Below are positions 16,302 to 29,973 of a DNA stretch of 64,000 nucleotides, piece after piece. Each line of letters begins with the position of its first letter. The first letter of the stretch is position 1. The notes under the pieces are model-generated. The model was not told where the DNA came from. It saw only the letters and a list, made by a program, of their open reading frames with translations, and did not search any database. The stretch is from Paenarthrobacter ureafaciens. GTDB taxonomy: Bacteria > Actinomycetota > Actinomycetes > Actinomycetales > Micrococcaceae. The stretch spans positions 806,001-870,000 of the forward strand of contig NZ_SBHM01000007.1 of NCBI RefSeq assembly GCF_004028095.1. The letters run 5' to 3'. The position numbers and the translations under genes are program-made.

Positions 16302-18287
16302 TTAGTCCATTCCGCGGAGGTCCAGCACAAGCTCCGAGTCGCCGTCAGCTTCCAGGACCACGGGGATTCCCCAGTCCTGCTGATACAGATGGCAGGCTGC
16401 GTGATCCGGGATCTCGCCGTCCTCCGTTTCGGGTCCGTCACAAGCTGCCGCTCGAGCAGTGATGTGCAAGACGCCCTCAGGCACGTCCGAAGACAATTCG
16501 AGGGTACGCAGGAGCCCCACCGACGTACCGCCACCGGAGACAAGCAGTTCCGGCGGAGTAGAGGAGATCTTCAGCTGCGTCGGATCACCCCAACGATCGT
16601 CGAGCTTCTGCCCCGTTGGAGCCGTGAACCGCACTGTGAGCTCCAAGTGCCCTGGGGCAACAGGGCTCTTGGGCCGGTGCGTCTGCGACGCGCCCTCATC
16701 TACCTGCTGGGCTTCCTTGGGGATCGGTACCAGGACAAGCTGGTGCTTGTTCGACTCAACCACCACCAGCAAAGGTTCGCCGTCCTCGTGGTTGACCACT
16801 ACTACATCGCTTGGCTCGGCCAGGCCACGTGCCAAGGTGGACACGTTGGTGCTCGTGGGGTCATACCGGCGAACGGCACCGTTGTAGGTGTCAGCGATCG
16901 CTATGGAGCCATCCGGCAGGACCGTCACACCCAGAGGATGCTGCAAGCGTGCCTCGGCTGCCTCGCCGTCCCTGAACCCGAAGTCAAAGAGGCCCTTGCC
17001 GATCGCGGTCTCCACGGTCACGCCGGAATCGCCCACTACCAAACGCCGGAGCGCGGAGGTTTCCGAGTCCGCTACCCAAATGTTCTGATCCTGGTCGATC
17101 ACCAAACCGGACGGCTGCGCGAACCAAGCCTCTTCCGCGGGGCCATCCAGCAAACCTTCAAGCCCGGATCCTGCAAGGATCGACACTTCGCCCGACTTCG
17201 GTTCGAAAGCAAAAATCTGGTGTGTGCCGGCCATGGCAATCACAACCCGCTGCAGCTTCTCGCTCCAGGCAACGTCCCAGGGCGAAGACAAGGAAACGCC
17301 GGTCCCGAGCCCAAGTACCCCCACGTCCACTGCATCGGCGGCAAAGTCCGCCGGGCCGCCGTCGTGGTGTTCATTACGGGGTTCGGACCATTCACCGGCG
17401 CCGGACTCCGTAACCCGGGCCGGGCCGGCGTCGAGCAGTCGTTGAATGCCGTTTCCGGCCACAGTCCTGACTTCTCCGGTGCCAAGATCAACACCCCGGA
17501 GCCGGTGGTTGACCGTGTCCGCAACCACCACGTCATATCCGACTGCGGTTGCCAGCTCAGCAGGCAGCACTGCCACGCCCTGCGGCTCATTGAATTGCGC
17601 AACGTCCCCAGTGCCGTCGGCATGGCCTTTGGTTCCGGATCCAATAAGCCTGTCTACGGTCTCGAAATCGGGGCGCAACTCAACCAAACGATGGTGACCG
17701 GAATCGACAACAAGGTAGTTGCCGTTCCCAAGTTGGGTGGCCTTGCCAGGGAACCGCAGGGTGCCCGACGTCGGCTCGGGCGCCACGTATGGTCCGTTGC
17801 CGCGGTGGAGCGTGCCCTTGGCCTCGTGCTCAGCGACGAGTTCCTCCAGGAGGACGCCAAGCCCCCCTGCGTGTCCCTCTCCCGAAAGGTGGGCCACAAT
17901 GTAGCCCTCGGGGTCGATCACCACGAGGGTCGGCCACGCACGTGCGGTGTACGCCTTCCAGGTGGCCAGCTCCGGGTCATCCAGGACCGGATGGTGGATC
18001 TCATACCGTTCAACGGCTGACGCCAAGGCAACGGGATCGGCTTCGTGTTCGAACTTCGGCGAATGCACGCCCACTGTTACAAGAACGTCGGAGTACTTCT
18101 CCTCCAATGGCCGAAGCTCATCCAGGACGTGCAGGCAGTTGATGCAGCAGAACGTCCAGAAGTCCAGCAACACGATCTTGCCGCGCAGGGATTCCAAGTC
18201 CAAGGACTTGCCGCCTGTGTTGAGCCAGCCGCGGCCCTCCAGTTCGGAGGCCCGGACCCGCAGTTGGGTGCGTACGGTTTCGCTCAT
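16302..18287 (-). CDS. NHLRC2-like thioredoxin-domain / NHL-repeat protein
   Basis: 661 residues. Residues 1-160 form a thioredoxin-like domain with IVLLDFWTFCCINCLHVLDE; the CCINC motif is the hallmark of NHLRC2 relatives and replaces the CxxC of thioredoxin. Residues about 165-520 carry six NHL-type beta-propeller repeats (for example GVTVLPDGSIAIADTYNG), and a C-terminal domain of about 130 residues follows. No signal peptide is visible, so it should be cytoplasmic. Its start overlaps the stop of the CopD-CtaG gene by one base (TGATG), so the two are translationally coupled. That ties a redox protein to copper or oxidase assembly. The biochemical activity of this family is not settled. Confidence 0.87.
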   Translation of the reverse strand: MSETVRTQLRVRASELEGRGWLNTGGKSLDLESLRGKIVLLDFWTFCCINCLHVLDELRPLEEKYSDVLVTVGVHSPKFEHEADPVALASAVERYEIHHPVLDDPELATWKAYTARAWPTLVVIDPEGYIVAHLSGEGHAGGLGVLLEELVAEHEAKGTLHRGNGPYVAPEPTSGTLRFPGKATQLGNGNYLVVDSGHHRLVELRPDFETVDRLIGSGTKGHADGTGDVAQFNEPQGVAVLPAELATAVGYDVVVADTVNHRLRGVDLGTGEVRTVAGNGIQRLLDAGPARVTESGAGEWSEPRNEHHDGGPADFAADAVDVGVLGLGTGVSLSSPWDVAWSEKLQRVVIAMAGTHQIFAFEPKSGEVSILAGSGLEGLLDGPAEEAWFAQPSGLVIDQDQNIWVADSETSALRRLVVGDSGVTVETAIGKGLFDFGFRDGEAAEARLQHPLGVTVLPDGSIAIADTYNGAVRRYDPTSTNVSTLARGLAEPSDVVVVNHEDGEPLLVVVESNKHQLVLVPIPKEAQQVDEGASQTHRPKSPVAPGHLELTVRFTAPTGQKLDDRWGDPTQLKISSTPPELLVSGGGTSVGLLRTLELSSDVPEGVLHITARAAACDGPETEDGEIPDHAACHLYQQDWGIPVVLEADGDSELVLDLRGMD

Positions 18288-20563
18288 CAGCGTCCTTCCA
18301 GCTTGGTGTTTGGTTCGTTGTGCCCGGGTGCGTCTTCAATGGGCGCGGATTGCTTGCCTCGCTGCCCATCATTGCCACTGCTCATTCCCTTGCCCATAGT
18401 GGCCTCGCTACCTTGGCTGGCCGCGGGAGTACGGCGGTCGGACAACTTTGCGTCCCGTTCGGCGAGCCGGGCAAACATATCGTTGTAAGCACTGAGATCG
18501 GCGTCGTTATTCCTGTCGGCTGCACGGTCTACCCGTTTCGTCTCCCGCGCGTCGGAACGTGACCACATGACGGCCACACCGATGGCCACCAGAAGCGTCG
18601 GAACTTCTCCAATGCCCCAGGCAACGGCACCGCCCAACTGCTGGTCTGCGATAGCCGACGGTCCCCACGTGCGGCCGAGGTTGCCGAAGTAATCGGCGGC
18701 CAGAAGACCCGTACCGCCCATGATCGCCACACCGAAGAAAGCGTGAAAGCCCATGGTTGCCAGGAGCAGTAGCAGTCGCATGGGGTAGGGCGCCCGTCGA
18801 GGAAGGGGGTCGCTGCCAATCATGCTCAGAACAAAGATGTAACCGGTGAGGAGGAAGTGGAGGTTCATGAGCTCATGGCCCACGTGCTCGCGCATGGCGA
18901 AGCCGAAAAGATCCGAGTAGTAGAACAGCACAATGGAGCCGGCGAAATTTGCGGCAGCGAAAAGGGGGTGCGTAACCACTTGGGAGAACTTTGAGTGGAC
19001 GAACAACAGCAGCCACTCGCGCAGGCCCCTCGAGCCATGCGCCCCCTCTCCACGGGAAGGAAGCGCGCGAAGGGCCAACGTCACAGGGGCCCCGAGGACA
19101 AGGAAGATCGGGGCCACCATGGTCAGTGCCATGTGGTCCACCATGTGTGCGGAGAACAACACGCGCCCATAGACGGCCGGCGGACCGGAAGTTATATAGG
19201 TGAGGACAACCAGTCCCACCAACCAGGGGATGGTGCGCAATACAGGCCAGCTGTCACCCCGTCTGCGCAGCTTGAGGACGCCCATGATGTAGGAAACAGC
19301 ACCAAAGAGCGCCACACCTACCCACAGCCAGTCGAAGCGCCACTCTGTCAGCCACCGCTCGGGAGTAAGCTCCGGCGGTACCTCGTAGCCGGACAGGATG
19401 AATGCGGGAGAAGCATCAGGCGAATACGTGGTGGGCTGCGGCGGGGCGGAACGTCCAAGCGCAACGGCGAGTCCCGACGTCGCGCCCATCACCAGTAGCT
19501 CCACCAAGACCAGTTGCCACAGCACCCGGCGGGCGGACATGGTGCCCTTCCCCAACTGGGGTATTACCCACTGCCGATGCATGAAGCCAATGCCCCCGAG
19601 CACCAGCGTGGCCAGCGCCTTCGCGATGATCAGTTGGCCGTAAGGCGAACCGAAGAGATCACCCGGGCTGGTCACGCGGATGGCGGCGTTGATGACACCT
19701 GATGCGAACACCAAGACGAAAGCGAAGCCGGCGAGCGAGGAAAAACGTCGAAGCGTCGGCTCAGTGATGTCTGTGCTCGCGTTGCTTCGCTGACCCGTCA
19801 GCAGGCCGGACAGGACAGCGAGCATGATGATGCCACCCACCCAGGTGGTAACACCTACCAAGTGCAGTCCCAGCGAGTTGATGGCGCCCTCATGGTCGCT
19901 GGAGCTGGAGGAGTGGCCAATGAGGGCTGGAGGGACCAAGCCGACGAGCGCTAGAAGTAGCGTGAACGCCAGTCCAGTCAGTGACCGCACTCCAAAAAGT
20001 GCGGTTGTGGCTACGGCAGCGATGATGGTCACCGCGAGCCATGCCTTGCCGGTTTCGATGTCAGTCATGAAGTAAACCAGCGCACGGGTGAACTCCGCGT
20101 CCCCCGAGATACCTTGGCCAGCAACGTCAGCGTATGTCAGAACCAAGACAGCTACAGCCGAAAGCGTCCACAGCGCTCCTGCACCCGCGGCTACAGCCAG
20201 CGCACGGGTAAATGCGGGGTGCTCAGGCGGCTCGACCTCGTCGCGTGCTCGTGACCTGGACGGCTTGATGCTCTTCGGCAGGACGCCCACCGCAAAAATC
20301 AGGCCACCGATGACGGCTGCCACGGAGACGTTGTGAAGTGCTTTGGCCACAGGAAGTCCCCAGCGCACCAAGGCTCCAGGATCCGAGACCTGGCGAGCGG
20401 CTGCCGCGCCGGAGAAGATGAGTGCCGCGGCGAGGGCCAAAAGCATGATTGCCAGACCAGCCAGTTGCCACGGTACGGAAATGCCCACGCCTGAGGCGCC
20501 TTCCCGCGCTCCCGGTTTGGGATTCGGCGAAGGGACAGTGGCGGAGCTTCTGGCTAATGGCAC
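18287..20563 (-). CDS. CopD-CtaG fusion: copper/cytochrome oxidase assembly membrane protein
   Basis: 758 residues with many predicted helices. The N-terminal half (about 30-370) is a CopD copper-resistance domain (VAKALHNVSVAAVIGGLIFAVG, LGLHLVGVTTWVGGIIML). The C-terminal half (about 400-680) is a caa3-type CtaG domain with HMVDHMALTMVAP and MREHVGHELMNLHFLLTGY, histidine-rich helices that probably handle copper. A charged tail of about 80 residues ends the protein. The start is GTG 20563; the nearest ATG is out of frame. Fused CopD-CtaG proteins are common in actinobacteria and serve oxidase maturation or copper import. The coupled NHLRC2-like gene may provide the redox step. Confidence 0.88.
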   Translation of the reverse strand: MPLARSSATVPSPNPKPGAREGASGVGISVPWQLAGLAIMLLALAAALIFSGAAAARQVSDPGALVRWGLPVAKALHNVSVAAVIGGLIFAVGVLPKSIKPSRSRARDEVEPPEHPAFTRALAVAAGAGALWTLSAVAVLVLTYADVAGQGISGDAEFTRALVYFMTDIETGKAWLAVTIIAAVATTALFGVRSLTGLAFTLLLALVGLVPPALIGHSSSSSDHEGAINSLGLHLVGVTTWVGGIIMLAVLSGLLTGQRSNASTDITEPTLRRFSSLAGFAFVLVFASGVINAAIRVTSPGDLFGSPYGQLIIAKALATLVLGGIGFMHRQWVIPQLGKGTMSARRVLWQLVLVELLVMGATSGLAVALGRSAPPQPTTYSPDASPAFILSGYEVPPELTPERWLTEWRFDWLWVGVALFGAVSYIMGVLKLRRRGDSWPVLRTIPWLVGLVVLTYITSGPPAVYGRVLFSAHMVDHMALTMVAPIFLVLGAPVTLALRALPSRGEGAHGSRGLREWLLLFVHSKFSQVVTHPLFAAANFAGSIVLFYYSDLFGFAMREHVGHELMNLHFLLTGYIFVLSMIGSDPLPRRAPYPMRLLLLLATMGFHAFFGVAIMGGTGLLAADYFGNLGRTWGPSAIADQQLGGAVAWGIGEVPTLLVAIGVAVMWSRSDARETKRVDRAADRNNDADLSAYNDMFARLAERDAKLSDRRTPAASQGSEATMGKGMSSGNDGQRGKQSAPIEDAPGHNEPNTKLEGR

Positions 20564-20649
20564 CTATCCATTGTCCGACACCCACCCCCGGGCTGCGAAT
20601 CGGGAAGCCTCTGGGGAGGGGAAGTGGGATAAGCACCACTTAAAAGCAG

Positions 20650-20680
20650 AAGGGGTGGCAACCTTACGTTGCCACCCCTT
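20650..20680 (-). terminator. Intrinsic terminator after the HU gene
   Basis: A perfect 13-bp stem, AAGGGGTGGCAAC and GTTGCCACCCCTT, with a 5-base loop, begins 24 bp after the HU stop. It can also end transcription from the other side only weakly, since no long T run flanks it. Confidence 0.85.
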
Positions 20681-20704
20681 CCGGGCGTTCGCCGAAGTGT
20701 TTGA

Positions 20705-20992
20705 CTACTTCTTCTTGGCGACAGCAGCCTTCAGCTTGGAGCCTGCGGTCAGCTTGACGCTGTGGCCGGCTGCGATCTGGATCGTTTCGCCGGTCTGCGG
20801 GTTACGGCCGGTGCGTGCTGCGCGGTCGGTGCGCTCAACTGCGAGCCAGCCCGGGATGGTGATCTTCTCGCCTGCAGCAACAGAAGTCTCGAAAACTTCG
20901 AACAGTGCATCGAGCACGGAGTTGACGGCTGCCTGGCTGGTGCCGGCCTTGCCTGCTACCTCTGCAACGAGTTCACTACGGTTCTTAGCCAT
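20705..20992 (-). CDS. hup: HU family nucleoid protein
   Basis: 95 residues, the usual length of the short HU form, without the Lys/Ala-rich tail of mycobacterial HupB. The beta-arm signature is GRNPQTGETIQIAAGHSV, and the N-terminus MAKNRSELVAEVAGKAGTS is typical. HU bends and compacts DNA as a dimer. The start has CAGGAGGACGTAA before ATG 20992. A candidate sigma-70-type promoter lies 190 bp upstream, giving a long 5' leader, and a strong hairpin terminator follows. Confidence 0.95.
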   Translation of the reverse strand: MAKNRSELVAEVAGKAGTSQAAVNSVLDALFEVFETSVAAGEKITIPGWLAVERTDRAARTGRNPQTGETIQIAAGHSVKLTAGSKLKAAVAKKK

Positions 20993-21182
20993 TTACGTCC
21001 TCCTGGACTAATACGTTTTTGAGCCGGCAAGCGGAACGCGAGCAAGCCACTGCTCGAAAACTTACCAGCTTGGACACTGTTGGCCAGCAAATTCCGCGTG
21101 TTTCCGCGCTTTTTTGACCGAAATCACCGGTTTTTCGGGGTTTTTGGAGCTCAGAACGCTTCATGCCGTACCCTACGGCCCA

Positions 21183-21211
21183 CAAATAGGACCCTGCTGC
21201 CGGGCCGTCAA
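21183..21211 (-). promoter_or_regulatory. Candidate promoter of the HU gene
   Basis: On the minus strand TTGACG (21211-21206) is followed after exactly 17 bases by TATTTG (21188-21183). The -35 overlaps the stop codon of the preceding GNAT gene. Transcription would start near 21176, leaving a leader of about 183 bases. Inside that leader a short stem, CGAGCA...TGCTCG, and a second possible -10, TAAGTT, are visible. Confidence 0.6.
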
Positions 21212-21771
21212 GGCAGAATACGTTGATACAGAATGTGATCCTGCCAGCGGCCGGCGATCTTCAAATAGGACCGTGCCAGCCCGATCTCCTTAAAGCCTGC
21301 CCGTTTGAGGACCGCCCTGGAAGGACCGTTGTTGCCAAGGACTGCCGCCTGAACACGATGAAGACCCAGACCTTCGCCTGCCATTTCCAGAACGGCCTTG
21401 AGCGCAGCCCCTGCCACGCCCTGCCCCGTCAGGGTCCGGTCAACCCAGTACCCCACATGGGCATTCTGGAAGGGGCCTCGAACAATGCCTGTCAACGTGA
21501 CTGTGCCCACGACGCGTTCTCCTGCAAGGATGACCCACGGCACCTCAGTACCCGATTCGAACTGCGCCAACTTTCCAAGAATGGAAGTGCGTTGACCTTG
21601 GACGGTGAAAAACAAATCCTCACGCAGAGGCTCCCACGGGGCCAGATGGCTGGCGTTCCGCGTATAGGCATCCGCTAGCAATGCAGCGTCAGCCAAAGCC
21701 AAAGGCCGGATTGCGAGCCGAGCTGCGCCCGCAGGCTGCAAATTCAGGTCCAGGATTCTGCTGAGGTGCAT
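21208..21771 (-). CDS. GNAT N-acetyltransferase, RimJ/RimL type
   Basis: 187 residues with the RimJ/L pattern: AIRPLALADAALLADAY at the N-terminus, PWVILAGERVVGTVTLTGI, then GYWVDRTLTGQGVAGAALKAVLEMA (acetyl-CoA loop) and LGNNGPSRAVLKRAGFKEIG, the strongly conserved final motif. These enzymes acetylate N-terminal or other amines, sometimes on ribosomal proteins; its position beside the rRNA operon may be coincidence. Translation starts at ATG 21771, and its 5' side faces the end of the rRNA operon. Confidence 0.88.
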   Translation of the reverse strand: MHLSRILDLNLQPAGAARLAIRPLALADAALLADAYTRNASHLAPWEPLREDLFFTVQGQRTSILGKLAQFESGTEVPWVILAGERVVGTVTLTGIVRGPFQNAHVGYWVDRTLTGQGVAGAALKAVLEMAGEGLGLHRVQAAVLGNNGPSRAVLKRAGFKEIGLARSYLKIAGRWQDHILYQRILP

Positions 21772-21810
21772 CCTGTGACTCTACCCGTGGTGTTTTGGTG
21801 GTTGATGTGG

Positions 21811-21844
21811 GAGACCCCCCGACCCGTGTGGGTTGGGGGGTCTC
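21811..21844 (-). terminator. rRNA operon terminator
   Basis: A 15-bp stem with GAGACCCCCC.ACCC (21811-21825) and GGGT.GGGGGGTCTC (21830-21844) around a 4-base loop, 11 bp after the 5S gene. Its very high GC content fits an rrn terminator. Confidence 0.9.
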
Positions 21845-21855
21845 GACCTAATGGT

Positions 21856-21975
21856 TGTCCGGCGGTGTCCTACTCTCCCACACCCTCCCGGGTGCAGTAC
21901 CATCGGCGCTGTGGGTCTTAGCTTCCGGGTTCGGAATGGGACCGGGCGTTTCCCCCACGCTATGACCGCCGTAAC
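21856..21975 (-). rRNA. rrf: 5S ribosomal RNA
   Basis: The 120-base transcript begins GTTACGGCGGTCATAGCG and ends CACCGCCGGACA. The two ends pair (helix I), and the internal CCCATTCCGAACCCGGAAGC loop is the universal 5S core. It is the last gene of the operon, followed by a strong hairpin. Confidence 0.97.
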
Positions 21976-22117
21976 CTTGTTACCCGTCCCCCCTGTGTGG
22001 GGGTGGGAAGTGTGTGGTTACAACTGTGGTGCTTGTTTAGTTGTGTTGTTGTGTTGTTGTTCCCGGGTTGTTGGTTGGGAACCACATAGTGGACGCGTGC
22101 AGTGTGTTGTGTGTGGT

Positions 22118-27366
<5,249 letters not shown>

Positions 27367-27908
27367 ACAAAAAACGAAACACAACCACCCCCACCGGAAA
27401 TCACGGCAAGAAGCAGCTGCAAATCTGAAACCAGCTGAAAACCAAACCACCACACACGGGGGTGCGCAATGGCCCGGCAAAAATTCAACCAATCAAAAAA
27501 CAATCGGTATCAACAAACTTGGCACACTATTGAGTTCTCAAACAACAGGTCACTAATCCAAAGCAGTACCACAACCAACCACAACGGCCAGCAGATCGCT
27601 CCGGAGCAACTTTTCAAACTTACCCGAACCAGCCACACAAAGCAAACCAGCCCGGAACCCCCACCAGCACCAACAGCGCACCAAAGCACCACCGGAAACC
27701 GGCCATTCGAAAGGGAGAAAGTCACCGTCAAACCCGCATCAGCGGCGGCAACTCGAATAACTTTACACACCCCCCACCCCCGAAACAAATCGGCACCGAG
27801 ACCCCTCCAAAACCTCTGGAACACAAGGGAAGCGGCGTGAAAACAGCCTCGCACAGCGAGATTGCGCCCATGTGAAGCCCATCACCTACCCCGGCCCTGA
27901 ACGCCCGG
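27367..27908 (-). promoter_or_regulatory. rRNA operon leader and promoter region
   Basis: 542 bp without a gene upstream of 16S. At 27521-27546 the transcript contains GTTGTTTGAGAACTCAATAG, a boxA-like antitermination segment that also pairs with 25573-25588. Candidate promoters on the minus strand are TTTGCT (27646-27641) with TAAGTT (27622-27617, 18-base spacer) and TTGACG at 27731-27726 with a poor -10. A TAAAGT also occurs near 27765. Several promoters are likely, and the precise ones are not certain. Confidence 0.6.
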
Positions 27909-28060
27909 TGATAGAGCAACCCGGGAAAACCGACGGGACGTGGCAGAGCAACCCGGGAAAACCGACGGGACGTGATAGAGCAACCCGGGAAAACCGACGG
28001 GACGTGATAGAGCAACCCGGGAAACCGACGGGACGTGATAGAGCAACCCCTAAACCGCCG
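27909..28060. repeat. 32-bp tandem repeat array 1 (four units plus a partial)
   Basis: Units at 27909-27940, 27941-27972 and 27973-28004 are 32 bp and nearly identical (TGATAGAGCAACCCGGGAAA then ACCGACGGGACG). A fourth at 28005-28035 has lost one A, and a fifth breaks off in AACCCCTAAACC. It fills the gap between the rrn promoter region and the rpsN terminator. A related array lies at 30806-30879. There are no spacers, so this is not a CRISPR. Confidence 0.93.
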
Positions 28061-28070
28061 CTTAAACGCC

Positions 28071-28107
28071 AAAGAGGCCGGCAACCATGACGGTTACCGG
28101 CCTCTTT
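28071..28107 (-). terminator. Terminator of the rpmB-rpmG-rpsN operon
   Basis: Arms AAAGAGGCCGG.AACC (28071-28086) and GGTT.CCGGCCTCTTT (28092-28107) pair over 16 bases with one mismatch, 15 bp after the rpsN stop. The flanking A/T runs make it work in either direction. Confidence 0.88.
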
Positions 28108-28122
28108 GGACGAGCTGGGTGC

Positions 28123-28428
28123 TTACCAGGAAGACTTGGTGATACCCGGCAGCTCACCCTTGTGAGCCATGTCGCGGAAGCGAACGCGGGAGATACCGAA
28201 CTTCTGGAAGGTGCCGCGGGGACGGCCGTCGATCTGGTCGCGGTTACGCAGACGGATCGGGGAGGCGTTGCGGGGCAGCTTCTGCAGGCCGAGGCGTGCA
28301 GCTTCGCGGGCTTCGTCAGACGCGTTGGGGTCAACCAGGGTCTTCTTCAGCTCGAGGCGCTTGGCAGCGTAGCGCTCAACGATGACCTTGCGCTGCTCGT
28401 TACGAGCAATCTTGGACTTCTTAGCCAT
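28123..28428 (-). CDS. rpsN: 30S ribosomal protein S14, zinc-independent form
   Basis: 101 residues. This is the long S14 form, with no CxxC zinc ribbon, ending [30 protein letters not shown] residues typical of S14. In actinobacteria a short zinc-binding S14 is encoded with the main ribosomal operons, and this C-minus paralogue replaces it when zinc is scarce. It is the last gene of rpmB-rpmG-rpsN, four bases after rpmG. Zur control is known for such operons in relatives and is inferred here. Confidence 0.95.
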   Translation of the reverse strand: MAKKSKIARNEQRKVIVERYAAKRLELKKTLVDPNASDEAREAARLGLQKLPRNASPIRLRNRDQIDGRPRGTFQKFGISRVRFRDMAHKGELPGITKSSW

Positions 28429-28432
28429 GTGT

Positions 28433-28600
28433 TTAGCGCTCCTCTCGGAATTCGACGTGCTGGCGGATCTTGGGGTCGTACTTCTTCAGGACCAGACGGT
28501 CGGGGTCGTTACGACGGTTCTTGCGCGTCACGTAGGTGTAGCCGGTGCCCGCAGTGGACTTCAGCTTGATGATGGGACGTACGTCCTTGTCCTTTGCCAT
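28433..28600 (-). CDS. rpmG: 50S ribosomal protein L33, zinc-independent form
   Basis: A 55-residue protein, [20 protein letters not shown]..., ending HVEFREER. The two CxxC pairs of zinc-binding L33 are absent, since the protein has no cysteine. The frame runs from ATG 28600, which overlaps the rpmB stop (TAATG), to TAA at 28433. The missing cysteines are the reason for the C-minus label. Confidence 0.94.
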   Translation of the reverse strand: MAKDKDVRPIIKLKSTAGTGYTYVTRKNRRNDPDRLVLKKYDPKIRQHVEFREER

Positions 28601-28836
28601 TAGAGCTTCACTCCTCGTGCCAGGATGTCGGCGACGACCGCGTCGATGCCGCGAGCGTCAATTACCTTGATGCCCTTTGCGGACAGCGTCAGGGTGACGT
28701 TGCGGCGCAGGGAAGGAACCCAGTAACGCTTCTTCTGAATGTTCGGATCGAACCGGCGCTTGTTGCGGCGGTGCGAGTGCGAAATGCTGTGTCCAAAGCC
28801 CGGCTCGGCTCCGGTCACTTGGCAGTGTGCTGCCAT
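28600..28836 (-). CDS. rpmB: 50S ribosomal protein L28, zinc-independent form
   Basis: 78 residues. It begins [20 protein letters not shown] and contains [19 protein letters not shown], the L28 signature. Only one cysteine (C5) remains of the four that bind zinc in C-plus L28. The start at ATG 28836 is preceded by GGAGGAGAGTC, a strong ribosome site. It is the first gene of a three-gene operon with one-base and four-base junctions. Confidence 0.95.
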   Translation of the reverse strand: MAAHCQVTGAEPGFGHSISHSHRRNKRRFDPNIQKKRYWVPSLRRNVTLTLSAKGIKVIDARGIDAVVADILARGVKL

Positions 28837-29153
28837 GACTCTCCTCCAAAGTTTGAATGTAACGGCGTGCAGGGTCTTCCTGCAGTACCGTGCGACAGGC
28901 AGCGTCCGCGTCCAGTCCGAACCAGCCCGATGGATTCCGCAGTAACGCGGCGAAGAAGGTTGGCCTCAGAACAGGGCAGTGAAAATCACTGCTTCAGATC
29001 CTGGGATACTGGGCGAATACAGGGATGCACGCAACTTGAGCCCCTAACTACCGGCCCACGGGATGCTGGTCAGACCAACATTTACCGCCAACCGGAGCAA
29101 TTGCACACGCTCCGCACTACCTAGCGCCTAACTATTCTACGGGCAGCACCAAA
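28837..29153 (-). promoter_or_regulatory. Upstream region of the rpmB operon
   Basis: 317 bp without a gene. On the minus strand TTGGTC (29163-29158) and TAGAAT (29139-29134), 18 bases apart, make a plausible promoter that starts near 29127. A perfect palindrome GCAGTGA-AAA-TCACTGC lies at 28976-28992. Its core TGAAAATCA resembles half of an actinobacterial Zur box, though the other half diverges and the position would be within the transcript. It might serve a second, closer promoter or be an RNA hairpin. Confidence 0.45.
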
Positions 29154-29924
29154 TTAAGACCAATCAGGCCGGACCAGCGCAGGGTACTTGGGGCTCAGCC
29201 CGTCGCCGGACGACGTTCCCCGAACCCGCCGGACAACCCAGGGCGTAGCGAACTCACGAACCCACCGGGCGTTTTCACGCAATGTTTCGGCACGGCTGAG
29301 CAGCCGCTGCGGCGCGGGTTCCGGAACGTCGATGACGTGCTCGTGTTCAAGGACATCAAGCACTCTTTTGGCCATGTTCAGGTGACCGGCAGTGGACATG
29401 TGCATGCGGTCCGTGTCCCACATGCGCCAGTCGTCGTATTCGTCGAATCGCCAGTAGTCCACCAGCAGGGCCCCGTGGTTTTCGGCAATTTCGCGAACCA
29501 GTTCGTTGTAGATCGCCGTGCGCCCGCGCATGGCGCCGAAGACCTTGGAACCCTTGGCATCGAAGCCCGTGAAGAGAACCACTGTTGCGCCCGTCGCGCT
29601 TAACTTGGCGATTCCGGCGTCGTAATCCTGCAAAAGCGAGTCAATGTCGATCTTGGGACGCAGGATGTCGTTCGCCCCTGCGTACAGGGTCACCAACGTG
29701 GGTTTAAGTTCGACGGCGGCATCCACCTGCTCTGCCATGATCTGGCGCAGTTTCTTGCCGCGGATAGCGAGATTGGCGTACCCGAAGCCCTCATTGCTCT
29801 GGGCCAGCTGACCGGCCATGATGTCGGCCCATCCGCGCACTCCGTTGGGGCGCGAGGAGTCAGCGTCTCCGACGCCCTCGGTGAAGGAGTCTCCAAGGGC
29901 AACATAACGGGCAGAAAAATCCAT
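29154..29924 (-). CDS. SGNH/GDSL-type hydrolase
   Basis: 256 residues from ATG 29924, the start being chosen because MDFSARYVALGDSFTEG begins block I directly. Block I is GDSFTEG (nucleophile Ser), block III is LYAGANDIL (Asn), and block V is DRMHMSTAGH (Asp-x-x-His). All SGNH catalytic residues are thus present. No signal peptide is seen, so it acts in the cytoplasm. These are ester or lipid hydrolases with broad specificity; the substrate cannot be read from the sequence. The C-terminal 50 residues are basic and family specific. Confidence 0.88.
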   Translation of the reverse strand: MDFSARYVALGDSFTEGVGDADSSRPNGVRGWADIMAGQLAQSNEGFGYANLAIRGKKLRQIMAEQVDAAVELKPTLVTLYAGANDILRPKIDIDSLLQDYDAGIAKLSATGATVVLFTGFDAKGSKVFGAMRGRTAIYNELVREIAENHGALLVDYWRFDEYDDWRMWDTDRMHMSTAGHLNMAKRVLDVLEHEHVIDVPEPAPQRLLSRAETLRENARWVREFATPWVVRRVRGTSSGDGLSPKYPALVRPDWS

Positions 29925-29973
29925 GCCGCCAGTCTGCCACCCGAAGGCTCGGCCCAACAAAGCCGGCAGGCTG

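Noticed and set aside
16224..18020. A 598-codon plus-strand frame opposite the NHLRC2-like gene
   Set aside because: No recognisable domain, no ribosome site, and the minus-strand gene is well supported.
27909..28060. CRISPR array
   Set aside because: The 32-bp units are contiguous, with no unique spacers and no cas genes nearby.
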